Positions 38,881 to 47,963 are shown, numbered from the stretch's first letter. The stretch: 64,000 bases of DNA from Gemmobacter sp. (GCF_034676705.1 NZ_JAUCBS010000013.1:1500501-1564500); one strand, 5' to 3'. Numbers and translations: made by a program. Notes: a model not told the origin generated them from the letters alone.

Positions 38881-39987
38881 TTGGATCGTCGTTCATTCCT
38901 GACCAAGGCCGGTATTGCTGGCGTTGGGGCGGCATCGGCCGCCACTCTGGCCGCTCCGGCCATCGCCCAGTCGATGCCGAAAATCAACTGGCGCCTGACC
39001 TCGTCGTTCCCGAAGTCGCTCGACACGATCTACGGCGGCGCCGAAGTGCTGTCCAAGCGCCTGTCCGAGGCGACCGACGGCAACTTCACCATCCAGGTCT
39101 TTGCGGCCGGTGAAATCGTTGGCGGCCTGCAGGCCGCCGACGCGGTGTCGGACGGCGTGGTCGAGGCATGCCATACCGTCGGCTACTACTACTTCGGCAA
39201 GGATCCGACCTGGGCGCTGCCGGCCGCCGTGCCGTTCTCGCTGTCGGCGCGCGGCATCAACGCCTGGCACTACCATGGCGGCGGGATCGACCTGTACAAC
39301 GAATTCCTGGCCGACAAGAACATCTTCGCGCTGCCCGGCGGCAACACCGGCACCCAGATGGGCGGTTGGTTCCGCAAGGAAATCAACACGATCGAAGACC
39401 TGAAGGGCCTGAAATTCCGCGTTGGCGGCTTTGCCGGCAAGGTGATGGAACGCCTGGGCGTCGTGCCGCAGCAGATTGCGGGTGGCGACATCTACCCGTC
39501 GCTGGAAAAAGGCACCATCGACGGCGCCGAATGGGTCGGCCCCTATGACGACGAGAAGCTGGGCTTCTTCAAGGTCGCGCCCTACTACTACTACCCCGGC
39601 TGGTGGGAAGGTGGCCCGACCGTCCACTTCATGTTCGGCAAGAAGGCCTACGAGGATCTGCCCAAGGCCTATCAGGGCCTGCTGCGGTCGGTCGCGCAGG
39701 GTGTCGATGCCGACATGCTGCAAAAGTACGACTACAAGAACCCCACCGCGATCAAGTCGCTGGTTGCCCAGGGCACCCAGCTGCGCCCGTTCTCGCCCGA
39801 GATCCTTGATGCCTGCTTCAAGGCCGCCAAAGAGGTCTATGCCGAGATGGAGGCCACCAACCCGGCCTTCAAGAAGATCTGGGACTCGATCAAGGCTTTC
39901 CGGTCGGAAAACTATACCTGGGCGCAGATCGCCGAATACAACTACGACACCTTCATGATGATGAAGCAGAACTCTGGCGAGCTGTAA
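38881..39987 (+). CDS. takP: TRAP transporter 2-keto-acid receptor TakP
   Basis: The 368-residue receptor starts at a TTG: GGGGAGG lies 5 bases before it, while the in-frame GTG at 38860s would place that site inside the gene. The product begins (M)DRRSFLTKAG, a Tat-like signal cut near APAIAQS. It is close throughout to R. sphaeroides TakP (for example CHTVGYYYFGKDPTWALP, GNTGTQMGGWFRKEI, KAPYYYY-type VAPYYYYPGWWEGGPTVHFM), a helix-swapped dimer that binds pyruvate and other 2-keto acids with a cation. A strong terminator follows. The permease genes lie convergent downstream. TakP has a paralogue at 16.2-17.3 kb. Confidence 0.94.
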   Translation: MDRRSFLTKAGIAGVGAASAATLAAPAIAQSMPKINWRLTSSFPKSLDTIYGGAEVLSKRLSEATDGNFTIQVFAAGEIVGGLQAADAVSDGVVEACHTVGYYYFGKDPTWALPAAVPFSLSARGINAWHYHGGGIDLYNEFLADKNIFALPGGNTGTQMGGWFRKEINTIEDLKGLKFRVGGFAGKVMERLGVVPQQIAGGDIYPSLEKGTIDGAEWVGPYDDEKLGFFKVAPYYYYPGWWEGGPTVHFMFGKKAYEDLPKAYQGLLRSVAQGVDADMLQKYDYKNPTAIKSLVAQGTQLRPFSPEILDACFKAAKEVYAEMEATNPAFKKIWDSIKAFRSENYTWAQIAEYNYDTFMMMKQNSGEL

Positions 39988-40008
39988 GCCCGCCTGACAC
40001 GATCTTCG

Positions 40009-40043
40009 AAGGGCCCCGGTGCAGACCGGGGCCCTTTGCGTTT
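40009..40043 (+). terminator. Rho-independent terminator of takP
   Basis: AAGGGCCCCGGT (40009-40020) and ACCGGGGCCCTT (40025-40036) form a perfect 12-bp stem with a GCAG loop, followed by TGCGTTT. Confidence 0.92.
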
Positions 40044-40107
40044 GGCGGGGGCGCCTGGGGGGGCGCTGCCCCCATGGCGATGTGGCGCAGGTGGACAGGG
40101 CGCGCGG

Positions 40108-40140
40108 CCCCCCGGGATATTTGGATCAGAGCGAAAGGGG
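40108..40140 (-). repeat. Dispersed intergenic element, copy 4
   Basis: Identical over the core to the 27.7-kb copy: CCCCCCGGG, ATATTTGGATCAGAGCG, AAAGGGG. The G-rich hairpin GGGGGC-GCT-GCCCCC (40059-40073) lies 35 bases before it; the same hairpin-element pair occurs at 53.55-53.63 kb. Confidence 0.9.
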
Positions 40141-40154
40141 GCCGGAAATGGAAA

Positions 40155-40175
40155 CGGCCCCCGCGTGGGGGGCCG
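40155..40175 (-). terminator. Hairpin downstream of takM
   Basis: CGGCCCCC (40155-40162) pairs with GGGGGCCG (40168-40175), loop GCGTG, 22 bases after the takM stop. With the takP terminator it insulates the convergent genes. Confidence 0.65.
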
Positions 40176-40197
40176 GTCCGTTGGTGGTCTGGCTGGC

Positions 40198-41907
40198 TCA
40201 GTTGCCGGCAGGCTTCGGCGGTTGCAGGCCGCCCGGCAGGCCAAGGCCACCCGGTGCGCCCAGACCGCCCGGCGCGCCAAGGCCGCCCAGGCCCGGCATC
40301 TGGGGCAGGGTGATCGTGACGTTCTTGGTATCCACCGGCGGGCCCTTGTAGTGCATGACCATCTGCGGGAACGCGATCACCACCACGATCATCACCAGCT
40401 GGATGCACAGGAAGGGAATGGCCCCCAGGTAGATCTGGGCCGTGGTGACCGGCGCGATGGTGCGGCCCGTGACCTTGTCGATATAGGCCGTGCGCGGCGC
40501 GACCGAGCGCAGGAAGTGCAGCGCAAAGCCGAAGGGCGGGTGCATGAACGAGGTCTGCATGTTCACCGCCAGGATCACGCCGAACCAGATCAGGTCAATG
40601 TCCAGCGCCAGGGCCGGGGCCACCAGCAGCGGGACGATGATGAAGGCCAGTTCGAAGTAATCGAGGAAGAATGCCAGCAGGAACACCAGCACCGAGACCA
40701 CCAGCAGGAAGCCAAGTTCGCCCCCCGGCAGGCCGACCAGCAGGTGTTCCACCCAGATATGCCCGTTCACGCCATAGAAGGTCAGCGAGAAGACCCGCGC
40801 GCCGATCAGGATGAACATGACGAAGGCCGACAGCCGCGTGGTGGAGGCCACGGCGGCGACGATCACGCCCATGTTCAGCCGGCCCTTGGCGGCCGCCAGG
40901 ATCAGCGCGCCGACCGCGCCCATGGCGCCGCCCTCGGTCGGGGTGGCGATGCCGAGGAAGATGGTGCCCAGCACCAGGAACACCAGCGCCAGCGGCGGGA
41001 TCAGCACGATGACGACCTGCTGGGCCAGGCGGCTCATCAGGTTGATGCCCATGGTCTTGTCGATCAGCGCATAGGCATAGACGATCAGCACGCCGGCGGC
41101 GAAGCCCATCATGTCGGCGTTGTTGGCGCCGTATCTGGCGGCGAACCAGTGGTGCGACCCCCAGGTGATCGCCGCACAGGCCGCCAGGGCGACGAACAGC
41201 GAGGTCAGGCCCGACCCCAGGGTCCGCGCCTCGGGCGGCAGGGCCGGCAGCTTTTTCGGCTGGATCATCGAGACGACGAAGATGTAGCCCATGTAAAGCG
41301 CGGTCAGCACCAGGCCCGGGATCAGCGCGCCCTTGTACATGTCGCCCACCGACCGGCCCAGCTGGTCGGCCAGCACGATCAGCACGAGGCTGGGCGGGAT
41401 GATCTGCGCCAGCGTGCCCGAGGCCGCGATGACCCCGGCCGAGACCGACCTGTCATAGCCATAGCGCAGCATGATCGGCAGCGAGATCAGGCCCATCGCG
41501 ATCACCGAGGCCGCGACGACGCCCGTGGTGGCCGCCAGCAGCGCGCCGACCAGAACCACCGCATAGGCCAGACCGCCGCGGATCGGCCCGAACAGCTGGC
41601 CGATGGTGTCCAGCAGATCCTCGGCCATGCCGGAACGTTCCAGGATCACCCCCATGAAGGTGAAGAAGGGAATCGCCAGCAATGTCTCGTTCGATAGCAC
41701 GGACCAGAAGCGGTCGGGCAGGGCGGCCAGCAGCGGCCAGGACAGGTTGATCGACCCGTTCGACAGCGGCGCCAGTTCCACGCCGATGAAGAAGAACAGC
41801 AGGCCATGCGCGGCCAGCGAGAATGCCACCGGATAGCCCAGCAGCAGGAAGACGATCAGCGAGGCGAACATGATGGGCGCCATGTTCAGCGCGATGAATT
41901 CCATCAT
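40198..41907 (-). CDS. takM: TRAP transporter large permease (DctM/TakM)
   Basis: The 569-residue protein has 12 or more membrane helices. Family blocks include IPFFTFMGVILERSGMAEDLLD, GATTGVVAAS-type LLAATTGVVAASVIAMG, AASGTLAQIIPPSLVLIVLAD and IATPTEGGAMGAVGALILA. It is longer than the usual ~430 residues because of the COG4664-type insertion in the middle. It also has an odd C-terminal tail (about 535-569) with repeated GLGAPGG units and PKPAGN. It transports 2-keto acids with Na+ using TakP. Its start overlaps takQ by 4 bases. Confidence 0.93.
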   Translation of the reverse strand: MMEFIALNMAPIMFASLIVFLLLGYPVAFSLAAHGLLFFFIGVELAPLSNGSINLSWPLLAALPDRFWSVLSNETLLAIPFFTFMGVILERSGMAEDLLDTIGQLFGPIRGGLAYAVVLVGALLAATTGVVAASVIAMGLISLPIMLRYGYDRSVSAGVIAASGTLAQIIPPSLVLIVLADQLGRSVGDMYKGALIPGLVLTALYMGYIFVVSMIQPKKLPALPPEARTLGSGLTSLFVALAACAAITWGSHHWFAARYGANNADMMGFAAGVLIVYAYALIDKTMGINLMSRLAQQVVIVLIPPLALVFLVLGTIFLGIATPTEGGAMGAVGALILAAAKGRLNMGVIVAAVASTTRLSAFVMFILIGARVFSLTFYGVNGHIWVEHLLVGLPGGELGFLLVVSVLVFLLAFFLDYFELAFIIVPLLVAPALALDIDLIWFGVILAVNMQTSFMHPPFGFALHFLRSVAPRTAYIDKVTGRTIAPVTTAQIYLGAIPFLCIQLVMIVVVIAFPQMVMHYKGPPVDTKNVTITLPQMPGLGGLGAPGGLGAPGGLGLPGGLQPPKPAGN

Positions 41908-42488
41908 TTCTTCATCTCTCCGATCAGGGCCTCGGCCTCGGCGGTGGCGGCATCATGCGAGGACATGAAGGGATTGGGATCTTCCATGTCGCCGCGCATC
42001 ACCGCGATCTTCTTGATGATTTCCGAGATCGCCTGGAGCGTCAGAAGCACGAAGCCGATCAGCAGCAGCGCCTTGGCCGGCCAGATGATCAGGCCGCCGG
42101 CATTCGACGACATCTCGCCAGAGTTGAACGACTTCATCGTGTAGGGCCACAGGTAGTAGACCATCAGCAGGCTGAACGGCAGCAGGAACAGCGCATGGCC
42201 GATCAGGTCGATCCAGTGCTGTACGCTGCGGCTGAACATGCCGTAGACGATGTCGATGCGGATGTGTTCGTTCTGTTTCAGCGTAAAGGCGGCGGCCAGC
42301 AGGAACGAGGCACCGAACAGGTACCACTGCGCCTCCAGCCAGGCATTCGACGAGGTGCTGAAGATCTTGCGGACAAGGGCGTTTGCCGCGCTGATCAGGA
42401 TCGCGACAAGGATCGCCCACATGACGGTCTTGCCTATGATCTCGTTCAGCCGGTCTATGCCCCTGGACAATGCCAAGAGAGCATTCAT
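41904..42488 (-). CDS. takQ: TRAP transporter small permease (DctQ/TakQ)
   Basis: The 194-residue protein has four membrane helices (TVMWAILVAILISAANALVR, AQWYLFGASFLLAAAFTLK, WIDLIGHALFLLPFSLLMVY, WPAKALLLIGFVLLTLQAIS). It carries the DctQ motif NEHIRIDIVYGMFS after the second. It stabilises TakM and pairs with takP across the convergent junction. GGGGGAG lies 8 bases before the ATG. The C-terminal tail after the last helix is cytosolic and acidic. Confidence 0.92.
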   Translation of the reverse strand: MNALLALSRGIDRLNEIIGKTVMWAILVAILISAANALVRKIFSTSSNAWLEAQWYLFGASFLLAAAFTLKQNEHIRIDIVYGMFSRSVQHWIDLIGHALFLLPFSLLMVYYLWPYTMKSFNSGEMSSNAGGLIIWPAKALLLIGFVLLTLQAISEIIKKIAVMRGDMEDPNPFMSSHDAATAEAEALIGEMKK

Positions 42489-42837
42489 GTGTGGATTTCT
42501 CCCCCTTCAGTCTTGGTTTTCTTCCATTTTCACTTGGCCCGGAAGGGCATTCCGCGCTTGCATCCTATGCCTGCTGCATCCCCCCGGTGTCAATTCCTCG
42601 TGGTCCTTTCGCCCTGGCACGCCGGGGTTTTGCAGGCCGGCGGGGGGCCTGTGGGCGCCGGCCGGGGCAGGCTGCCTGTCCGGCGGGCAAAAGCCTGCAG
42701 ATGCGGCAACGTGTCCCGGCAGGGTTTTGCAACGGTTGGCGTATGGCTGCGGGCAGGCGGTCGGCCTGCGGCTTGCTGCCTTGGGGCGGCCGGCCTAGGC
42801 TGGGCCGGGCGGCTGTCATGCGCGGGGAGGGCGGACG
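42489..42837. other. Divergent intergenic region, 349 bp, no gene
   Basis: This gap lies between takQ (leftward) and the metallophosphoesterase (rightward). The left 60 bases are T-rich and carry the takQ leader. The rest has GC-rich inverted repeats (for instance CCGGCGGGGGGCC...GGCGCCGGCC around 42636-42663), and CGGGGAGGGCGG precedes the phosphoesterase start. No convincing promoter, RNA or small gene was seen. Confidence 0.6.
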
Positions 42838-43578
42838 ATGCGCATCGCGATCCTGACCGACATTCATGCCAACCGCGAGGCTTTGGCCGCCGTGCTGGCC
42901 GATCTGGCGCAACATGCCGTGGACCGGATCGTGCTGCTGGGCGATATCGTGGGCTACGGCCCCGATCCGGCATGGTGCGTGGACCGGGTGCAGGCGCTGG
43001 TTGCGGCCGGCGCGGTCTGTCTGCTGGGCAACCATGACAGCGCCATCGACCGGCCGGACGGCACGATGAACCCCGTTGCCCGTGCCGCCATCGACTGGAC
43101 GCGGGGGCAACTGGATGCGGGGCAGCGCGCCTTTCTGGCCCGCCTGCCGCTGACGCATCAGGCAGAGGATGCGCTGTTCGTTCATGCCAGCGCCGATCAT
43201 CCGGCGGACTGGATCTATGTCACCGGTGAAAACCGGGTGATGGCGGCGTTCCATGCCACCCCTGCGCGGCTGGTGCTGTGCGGCCATACCCATGTGCCGG
43301 CGCTGTGGTGCGCCGACATGGCGGGCCGGGTCAGCGCGCAGCGGATGCAGATGGGGCGCCCGGTGCCGCTGATCCGGTCGCGCCGCTGGCTGGCGGTCGT
43401 GGGATCGGTCGGGCAGCCGCGCGACGGGGTGGCGCAGGCGGGCTGGGCCACGCTGGATACCGCCCGGGCCGAGCTGACCTTTCACCGCAGCCGTTACGAT
43501 ACCGCCACCACCATGCGAAAACTGCGCGAGGCCGGCTTGCCCGAGGCACTGGCCGTGCGTCTGGGACAGGGACGCTAG
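42838..43578 (+). CDS. Metallophosphoesterase (calcineurin-like)
   Basis: The 246-residue protein holds the full dimetal set: D8/H10 (LTDIHAN), D36 (GDIVGYG), N65/H66 (GNHD), H116 region (FVHASADH) and H150/H152 (CGHTH). This fits the YfcE/ApaH-like group of small soluble phosphoesterases. The substrate could be a phosphoprotein, nucleotide or nucleic acid end. It is followed after only 3 bases by a Ser/Thr kinase gene, which suggests it may reverse that kinase's action (inference). Confidence 0.9.
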   Translation: MRIAILTDIHANREALAAVLADLAQHAVDRIVLLGDIVGYGPDPAWCVDRVQALVAAGAVCLLGNHDSAIDRPDGTMNPVARAAIDWTRGQLDAGQRAFLARLPLTHQAEDALFVHASADHPADWIYVTGENRVMAAFHATPARLVLCGHTHVPALWCADMAGRVSAQRMQMGRPVPLIRSRRWLAVVGSVGQPRDGVAQAGWATLDTARAELTFHRSRYDTATTMRKLREAGLPEALAVRLGQGR

Positions 43579-43581
43579 GCC

Positions 43582-44997
43582 ATGCAGCACCGCCCGCAGC
43601 CGGGATTGCAGATCGACGGTTTCACTTTGGGAGACCGCCTGCACAAGGGCGGCTTTGCCACCATCTGGGATGTGACCCACCCCGATCATCCCGGGCCCAT
43701 CGTCATGAAGGTGCCGACCATCCTGGATGGCTACGATGCCGCGAACATCGTCGGGTTCGAGGTGGAACAGATGATCCTGCCCCGCCTGACCGGCCCGCAT
43801 GTGCCGCGCGTGATCGGGACCGGCGACTTTACCGTGATGCCCTATGTGGTGATGGAACGCATTGCCGGCGGTTCGTTGCTGGATCTGTTCCGCACCGCCC
43901 CCCGCCCGGTGTCCGAGGTGACGGAAACCGGCGCCCGCATGGCCGAGGCGGTTCACGACCTGCACCGCCAGCATGTCGTGCATCTGGATCTGAAGCCCGC
44001 GAACTTTCTGCAACGCCCTGGCGGCGAGATGGTCTGCGTGGATTTCGGCCTGTCGCATCATGCCGACCTGCCCGATCTCTTGGCCGAGGAATTCACCGTG
44101 CCGATGGGAACCTTTCCCTATATCGCGCCGGAACAATACCTTGGCCAGCGCGCCGACCTGCGCAGCGATGTGTTCGCGCTGGGGGCGATGCTGTATGAAC
44201 TGGCCACCGGGCGGTTGCCCTTTGGCGAACCGGAATCCCTGCGCGGCGTGCGCCGCCGGCTGTGGCGCGACCCCGACCCGCCCCGCGCGCTGGATCGCAC
44301 GATCCCCGAATGGTTGCAGGAAATCATCCTGCGCGCGCTGGAGGTTGATCCGGCCGACCGCTACCAGTCGGCGGCGCAGCTGATGTTCGACCTGCAAAAT
44401 CCCGGCCAGGTCCGGCTGACCGCCCGTGCCCATCGCATCCGCCGCGATGGCCGGCTGGCGGTGTTCCGCCGCTGGCGCCGGATGCGGCGGCTGAAGGCCT
44501 TTCCGCCGCCGCCCCACATGCTGGACCAGATCGGCCGCGCGCCCGTGCTGCTGGTTGCGGTGGATCTGATGCCCGATCACCATGCGCTGGCCCGGCTGCT
44601 TTTGGACAGCGTGCGGCGCATGCTGGTCATCCAGCCCGATGCCCGGGTGGCCTGCGTCAACGTGATCCGCACCGTGCGGCTGGGCATCGACCAGACCACG
44701 ACCGAGGATGGCCGCCACCTGCATGTGGCCCGGCTGCTGGATCTGCGCGACTGGGCCGCTTCTCTGGACCTGCCCGAGGAACGGCTGACCTTCACCATCC
44801 TCGAGGCGACGGATCCGGCGCAGGCCATCGTGGATCATGCGGCACGCAACCATGTCGATCACATCCTGATGGGGGCGCGCAGCCATTCGGCAACGCGGCG
44901 CTATCTGGGGTCGGTCTCCAGCCAGGTGGTGGCCGAGGCCGAATGCAGCGTGACGGTGGTGCGCCTGCCGCAGAAGGCGACGCCCGGGGCGGCCTGA
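43582..44997 (+). CDS. Serine/threonine protein kinase fused to a universal stress protein domain
   Basis: The 471-residue protein has a Hanks-type kinase domain (about 14-270): a glycine-loop variant DRLHKGGFATIWDV, K43 in IVMKVP, catalytic D136 and K138 in HLDLKPANF, D154 in VDFGLS and the activation segment GTFPYIAPEQYLG. HLD replaces HRD, so it is a non-RD-like kinase. A basic linker follows (RRDGRLAVFRRWRRMRRLK), then a UspA domain (about 318-465) with VLLVAVDLMPD and the nucleotide loop MGARSHSATRRYLGSVSS. There is no membrane helix, so it is cytosolic. Such kinase-USP fusions are rare in bacteria. It is coupled to the metallophosphoesterase gene. Confidence 0.9.
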   Translation: MQHRPQPGLQIDGFTLGDRLHKGGFATIWDVTHPDHPGPIVMKVPTILDGYDAANIVGFEVEQMILPRLTGPHVPRVIGTGDFTVMPYVVMERIAGGSLLDLFRTAPRPVSEVTETGARMAEAVHDLHRQHVVHLDLKPANFLQRPGGEMVCVDFGLSHHADLPDLLAEEFTVPMGTFPYIAPEQYLGQRADLRSDVFALGAMLYELATGRLPFGEPESLRGVRRRLWRDPDPPRALDRTIPEWLQEIILRALEVDPADRYQSAAQLMFDLQNPGQVRLTARAHRIRRDGRLAVFRRWRRMRRLKAFPPPPHMLDQIGRAPVLLVAVDLMPDHHALARLLLDSVRRMLVIQPDARVACVNVIRTVRLGIDQTTTEDGRHLHVARLLDLRDWAASLDLPEERLTFTILEATDPAQAIVDHAARNHVDHILMGARSHSATRRYLGSVSSQVVAEAECSVTVVRLPQKATPGAA

Positions 44998-45010
44998 CCG
45001 GCCGCCCCGG
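44984..45010. terminator. Bidirectional terminator between kinase-USP and tctA genes
   Basis: CCGGGGCGGCC (44984-44994) and GGCCGCCCCGG (45000-45010), perfect 11-bp stem; the TGACC loop contains the kinase stop codon. It serves both convergent genes. Confidence 0.75.
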
Positions 45011-45018
45011 AGGCCAGG

Positions 45019-46533
45019 TCAGTCGGAATCGCCGGCCATCTGGCTCAGCACGTTGTTGCGCCCGCGCATCCGCAGGATCATCGGCACCACCAGGAACAGC
45101 GCCGATATGGTCAGCAGCGTGGCCGCGACCGGGGTGGATACCAGCGTTCCCCAGTCGCCCTGCGCAATGGACAGCGCGCGGCGCAGCTGCTGTTCGGCCA
45201 TCGGCCCCAGGATCAGCCCCACCACCACCGGCGCCACCGGATAGCCGTAGAGCCGCATCCCGTAACCCATCAGCCCGAACAGGATCAGCATGCCCAGTTC
45301 CACCGGCGACGGGTTGACCCCGATGGTGCCCAGCGTGGCGAACAGCAGGATGCCCGCATACAGCCAGTGTCGCGGGATCGACAGCAGCTTGATCCACAGC
45401 CCGATCAGCGGCAGGTTCAGCACCACCAGCATGATGTTGGCCACCAGCAGGCTGGCGATCAGGCCCCAGACCAGCTTGGCGTTCATCACGAACAACAGCG
45501 GCCCGGGTTGCAGCCCGAACTGCTGGAACCCCGCCAGCATGATCGCCGCCGTCGCCGTGGTGGGCAGGCCCAGCGTCAGCAGCGGCACCAGCGTGCCGGC
45601 GGCGGCGGCGTTGTTCGCGGCCTCTGGCCCCGCCACCCCTTCGATGGCGCCATGGCCGAATTCCTCGGGGTGCTTCGTCAGCTTGCGTTCCGCCGCATAG
45701 GACAGGAACGAGGCCACATCGGCGCCCCCGGCGGGCATCGAGCCGATGGGAAAGCCGATCACCGTGCCGCGCAGCCAGGCCTTCCAGCTGCGGGCCCAGT
45801 CGGTTGCGGTCATCGTCACGCGGCCCAGCACCTTGTGGTGGCCATCGGGGGGCAGGACCGTGGCGGCCACGGCCAATGCCTCGCCCAGGGCGAACAGGGC
45901 GACGGCCAGGGTCGTCGTCTCGATCCCGTCCATCAGCTGCGGCACGCCATAGGTCAGCCGGGCGGCGCCGGTCAGCTGGTCGATCCCCACGCAGGCCAGC
46001 GCCAGCCCGATGAACAGCGAGGTCAGCCCGCGCAGCGCGCTGTCGCCGAAGGTGGCGGATACGGTGACAAAGGCCAGCACCATCAGCGCGAAATATTCCC
46101 GCGGCCCCAGCGTCAGCGCCAGTTTCACCACATGCGGCGCCAGAAAGGCCAGCGCCAGCGTGGCCAGCAGCCCGGCGACAAAGCTGCCGATGGCGGCGGT
46201 GGCCAGCGCCGGCCCCGCCCGGCCCTTGCGCGCCATCTGGTTCCCCTCGATCGCCGTCACGATCGAGGCGCTTTCGCCTGGCGTGTTCAGCAGGATCGAG
46301 GTGGTGGATCCGCCATACATCCCGCCGTAGTAGATCCCGGCGAACATGATCAGCGACCCGGCCGGATCAAGGCCATAGGTCACCGGCAGCAGCAGCGCCA
46401 CCGTCAGGGCCGGGCCGATGCCGGGCAGCACGCCCACGGCGGTGCCCAGCGTGACCCCGATCAGCGCATACAGCAGGATCATCGGATCCAGCGCGACCGA
46501 AAGCCCCTGAAGCAAAAGGGAAAAGCTGTCCAT
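45019..46533 (-). CDS. tctA: Tripartite tricarboxylate transporter large permease
   Basis: The 504-residue protein has about 10-12 membrane helices. It carries the TctA motifs GVLPGIGPALTVALLLPVTYGL, MYGGSTTSILLNTPGESASIVTA, FIGLALACVGID and PAGGADVASFLSYAAERKL. It imports a carboxylate with TctB and the TctC receptor; the exact substrate is unknown (citrate-like acids in characterised cases). It begins 3 bases after tctB. Confidence 0.94.
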   Translation of the reverse strand: MDSFSLLLQGLSVALDPMILLYALIGVTLGTAVGVLPGIGPALTVALLLPVTYGLDPAGSLIMFAGIYYGGMYGGSTTSILLNTPGESASIVTAIEGNQMARKGRAGPALATAAIGSFVAGLLATLALAFLAPHVVKLALTLGPREYFALMVLAFVTVSATFGDSALRGLTSLFIGLALACVGIDQLTGAARLTYGVPQLMDGIETTTLAVALFALGEALAVAATVLPPDGHHKVLGRVTMTATDWARSWKAWLRGTVIGFPIGSMPAGGADVASFLSYAAERKLTKHPEEFGHGAIEGVAGPEAANNAAAAGTLVPLLTLGLPTTATAAIMLAGFQQFGLQPGPLLFVMNAKLVWGLIASLLVANIMLVVLNLPLIGLWIKLLSIPRHWLYAGILLFATLGTIGVNPSPVELGMLILFGLMGYGMRLYGYPVAPVVVGLILGPMAEQQLRRALSIAQGDWGTLVSTPVAATLLTISALFLVVPMILRMRGRNNVLSQMAGDSD

Positions 46534-46536
46534 GCC

Positions 46537-47022
46537 CTAGCCCCCGAAAATCGCCAGTTCCAGCGGCCCGCCTGGCAGGTTCAGCTTCAGCAGCCGGTCG
46601 AACACGCCATAGACCACCGCCGCCGTCAGGATGCCGACCCCGACCGCCAGCCACAGCGGCCGCTTGCCGAACCCGCGCGCGGTGAACCCGAACAGCAGGC
46701 CCGAGGCAATGATGAACCCCGCCCAGTGCAGCAGCACCAGTTGCAGGCCCAGCCCGCCCAGCACCCACAGCACCGGCCCGGCGTTCTGGGCCGGGGCGCG
46801 CGGGATTTCGTCGCGCCAGCCCGAGACCACGGTGGCGGCCGCCAGGATCAGCAGCCCGATGGCGATCAGGCGGGGCACATCGGCCGGGCCGACCCCGGCA
46901 TAGCCGCCATCCTGCCGCTGCCCGGCAGCATCCCACAGCAGCAGCAGGGCCAGCACCGCCAGCCCGGCCGCGATGATGAACGCCGCCCAGTGGGGGCGGC
47001 GTTGCAAAGGCCGTTCGGTCAT
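46537..47022 (-). CDS. tctB: Tripartite tricarboxylate transporter small permease
   Basis: The 161-residue protein has four membrane helices (AAFIIAAGLAVLALLLLWDAA, VPRLIAIGLLILAAATVVSGW, VLWVLGGLGLQLVLLHWAG, FIIASGLLFGFTARGFG...). It has the DUF1468/TctB fold and overlaps the tctC stop by 4 bases. It stabilises TctA. Confidence 0.88.
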   Translation of the reverse strand: MTERPLQRRPHWAAFIIAAGLAVLALLLLWDAAGQRQDGGYAGVGPADVPRLIAIGLLILAAATVVSGWRDEIPRAPAQNAGPVLWVLGGLGLQLVLLHWAGFIIASGLLFGFTARGFGKRPLWLAVGVGILTAAVVYGVFDRLLKLNLPGGPLELAIFGG

Positions 47023-47963
47023 TTCACCAGACCGATTTCACGCAAGATGGCATCGGTTGCCGCAATGTCGGCGTCCAGCTGCCTGGCGAAGGCATCGCCG
47101 GCCAGGAAGGTGTTCGACCAGCCGCGGGTTTCCAGCGTTTTCTGCCACCCGGCCGAGGCATTCAGCTTTTCGATGTCGGCGGTCACCTTGGCGACCTGTT
47201 CGGCGCTGAGCCCCGGGGCGGCGGCGACCATGCGCCAGTTCTGCACCACCACGTCCAGCCCCGATTCCTTCAGCGTCGGCGCGTCGATGCCGGGCAGGCG
47301 CTGGTCGGACGATACCGCGATCAGCCGCATGGTGCCGGCCTTGACCTGTTCCAGGAACTCGCCCACCGACGACACGCCCGCCGTGACCTGCGCGCCTAGG
47401 ATGGCCGCCATCGCCTCGCCACCGCCGGAATAGGCGATGTAGTTCACCTTGGTCGGATCCACGCCGGCGGCCTTGGCGATCAGGCCCACGGTGATATGGT
47501 CGGTCCCGCCGGCCGATCCGCCGGCCCAGGACACCGCGCCGGGATCGGCCTTCAGCTTGGCGACCAGATCGGCCATCGTCTTGATATCGGACGAGGCGGG
47601 GACCACGATCGCCTCGATATCGCCGGTCAGGCGGGCGATGGGGGTTACGTCCTTCAGCGTCACGGGGCTTTTGTTGGTCAGGATCGCGCCGACCATCACA
47701 TAGCCGCCGACGATCAGCTTCGTCGGGTCGCCCTTGGCATTGGCGCTGAACTGCGCAAGGCCCACGGTGCCGCCGGCGCCGGGCACGTTCACCACCTCGA
47801 CCGATTTCGCGATGCCTTCGGCCTGCATCACCTCTTGCATGGCGCGGGCGGTGCCATCCCAGCCGCCGCCGGGGTTGGCGGGCGCGGTGATGGTGTAGCC
47901 TTGCGCGAATGCGGGGACGGCCAGCGCAAACGACAGCGCGGCGCCAAGAATGGCGTGTTTCAT
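47019..47963 (-). CDS. tctC: Tripartite tricarboxylate transporter substrate-binding protein
   Basis: The 314-residue protein has a signal peptide (MKHAILGAALSFALAVPAFA, cut after residue 20). The Bug/TctC fold follows: ITAPANPGGGWDGTARAMQEV, VVNVPGAGGTVGLAQF, VGGYVMVGAILTNKSP and WAGGSAGGTDHITVGLIAKAAGV. GGGAGG lies 8 bases before the ATG and decides the start. It is the first gene of tctCBA. Confidence 0.94.
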   Translation of the reverse strand: MKHAILGAALSFALAVPAFAQGYTITAPANPGGGWDGTARAMQEVMQAEGIAKSVEVVNVPGAGGTVGLAQFSANAKGDPTKLIVGGYVMVGAILTNKSPVTLKDVTPIARLTGDIEAIVVPASSDIKTMADLVAKLKADPGAVSWAGGSAGGTDHITVGLIAKAAGVDPTKVNYIAYSGGGEAMAAILGAQVTAGVSSVGEFLEQVKAGTMRLIAVSSDQRLPGIDAPTLKESGLDVVVQNWRMVAAAPGLSAEQVAKVTADIEKLNASAGWQKTLETRGWSNTFLAGDAFARQLDADIAATDAILREIGLVK

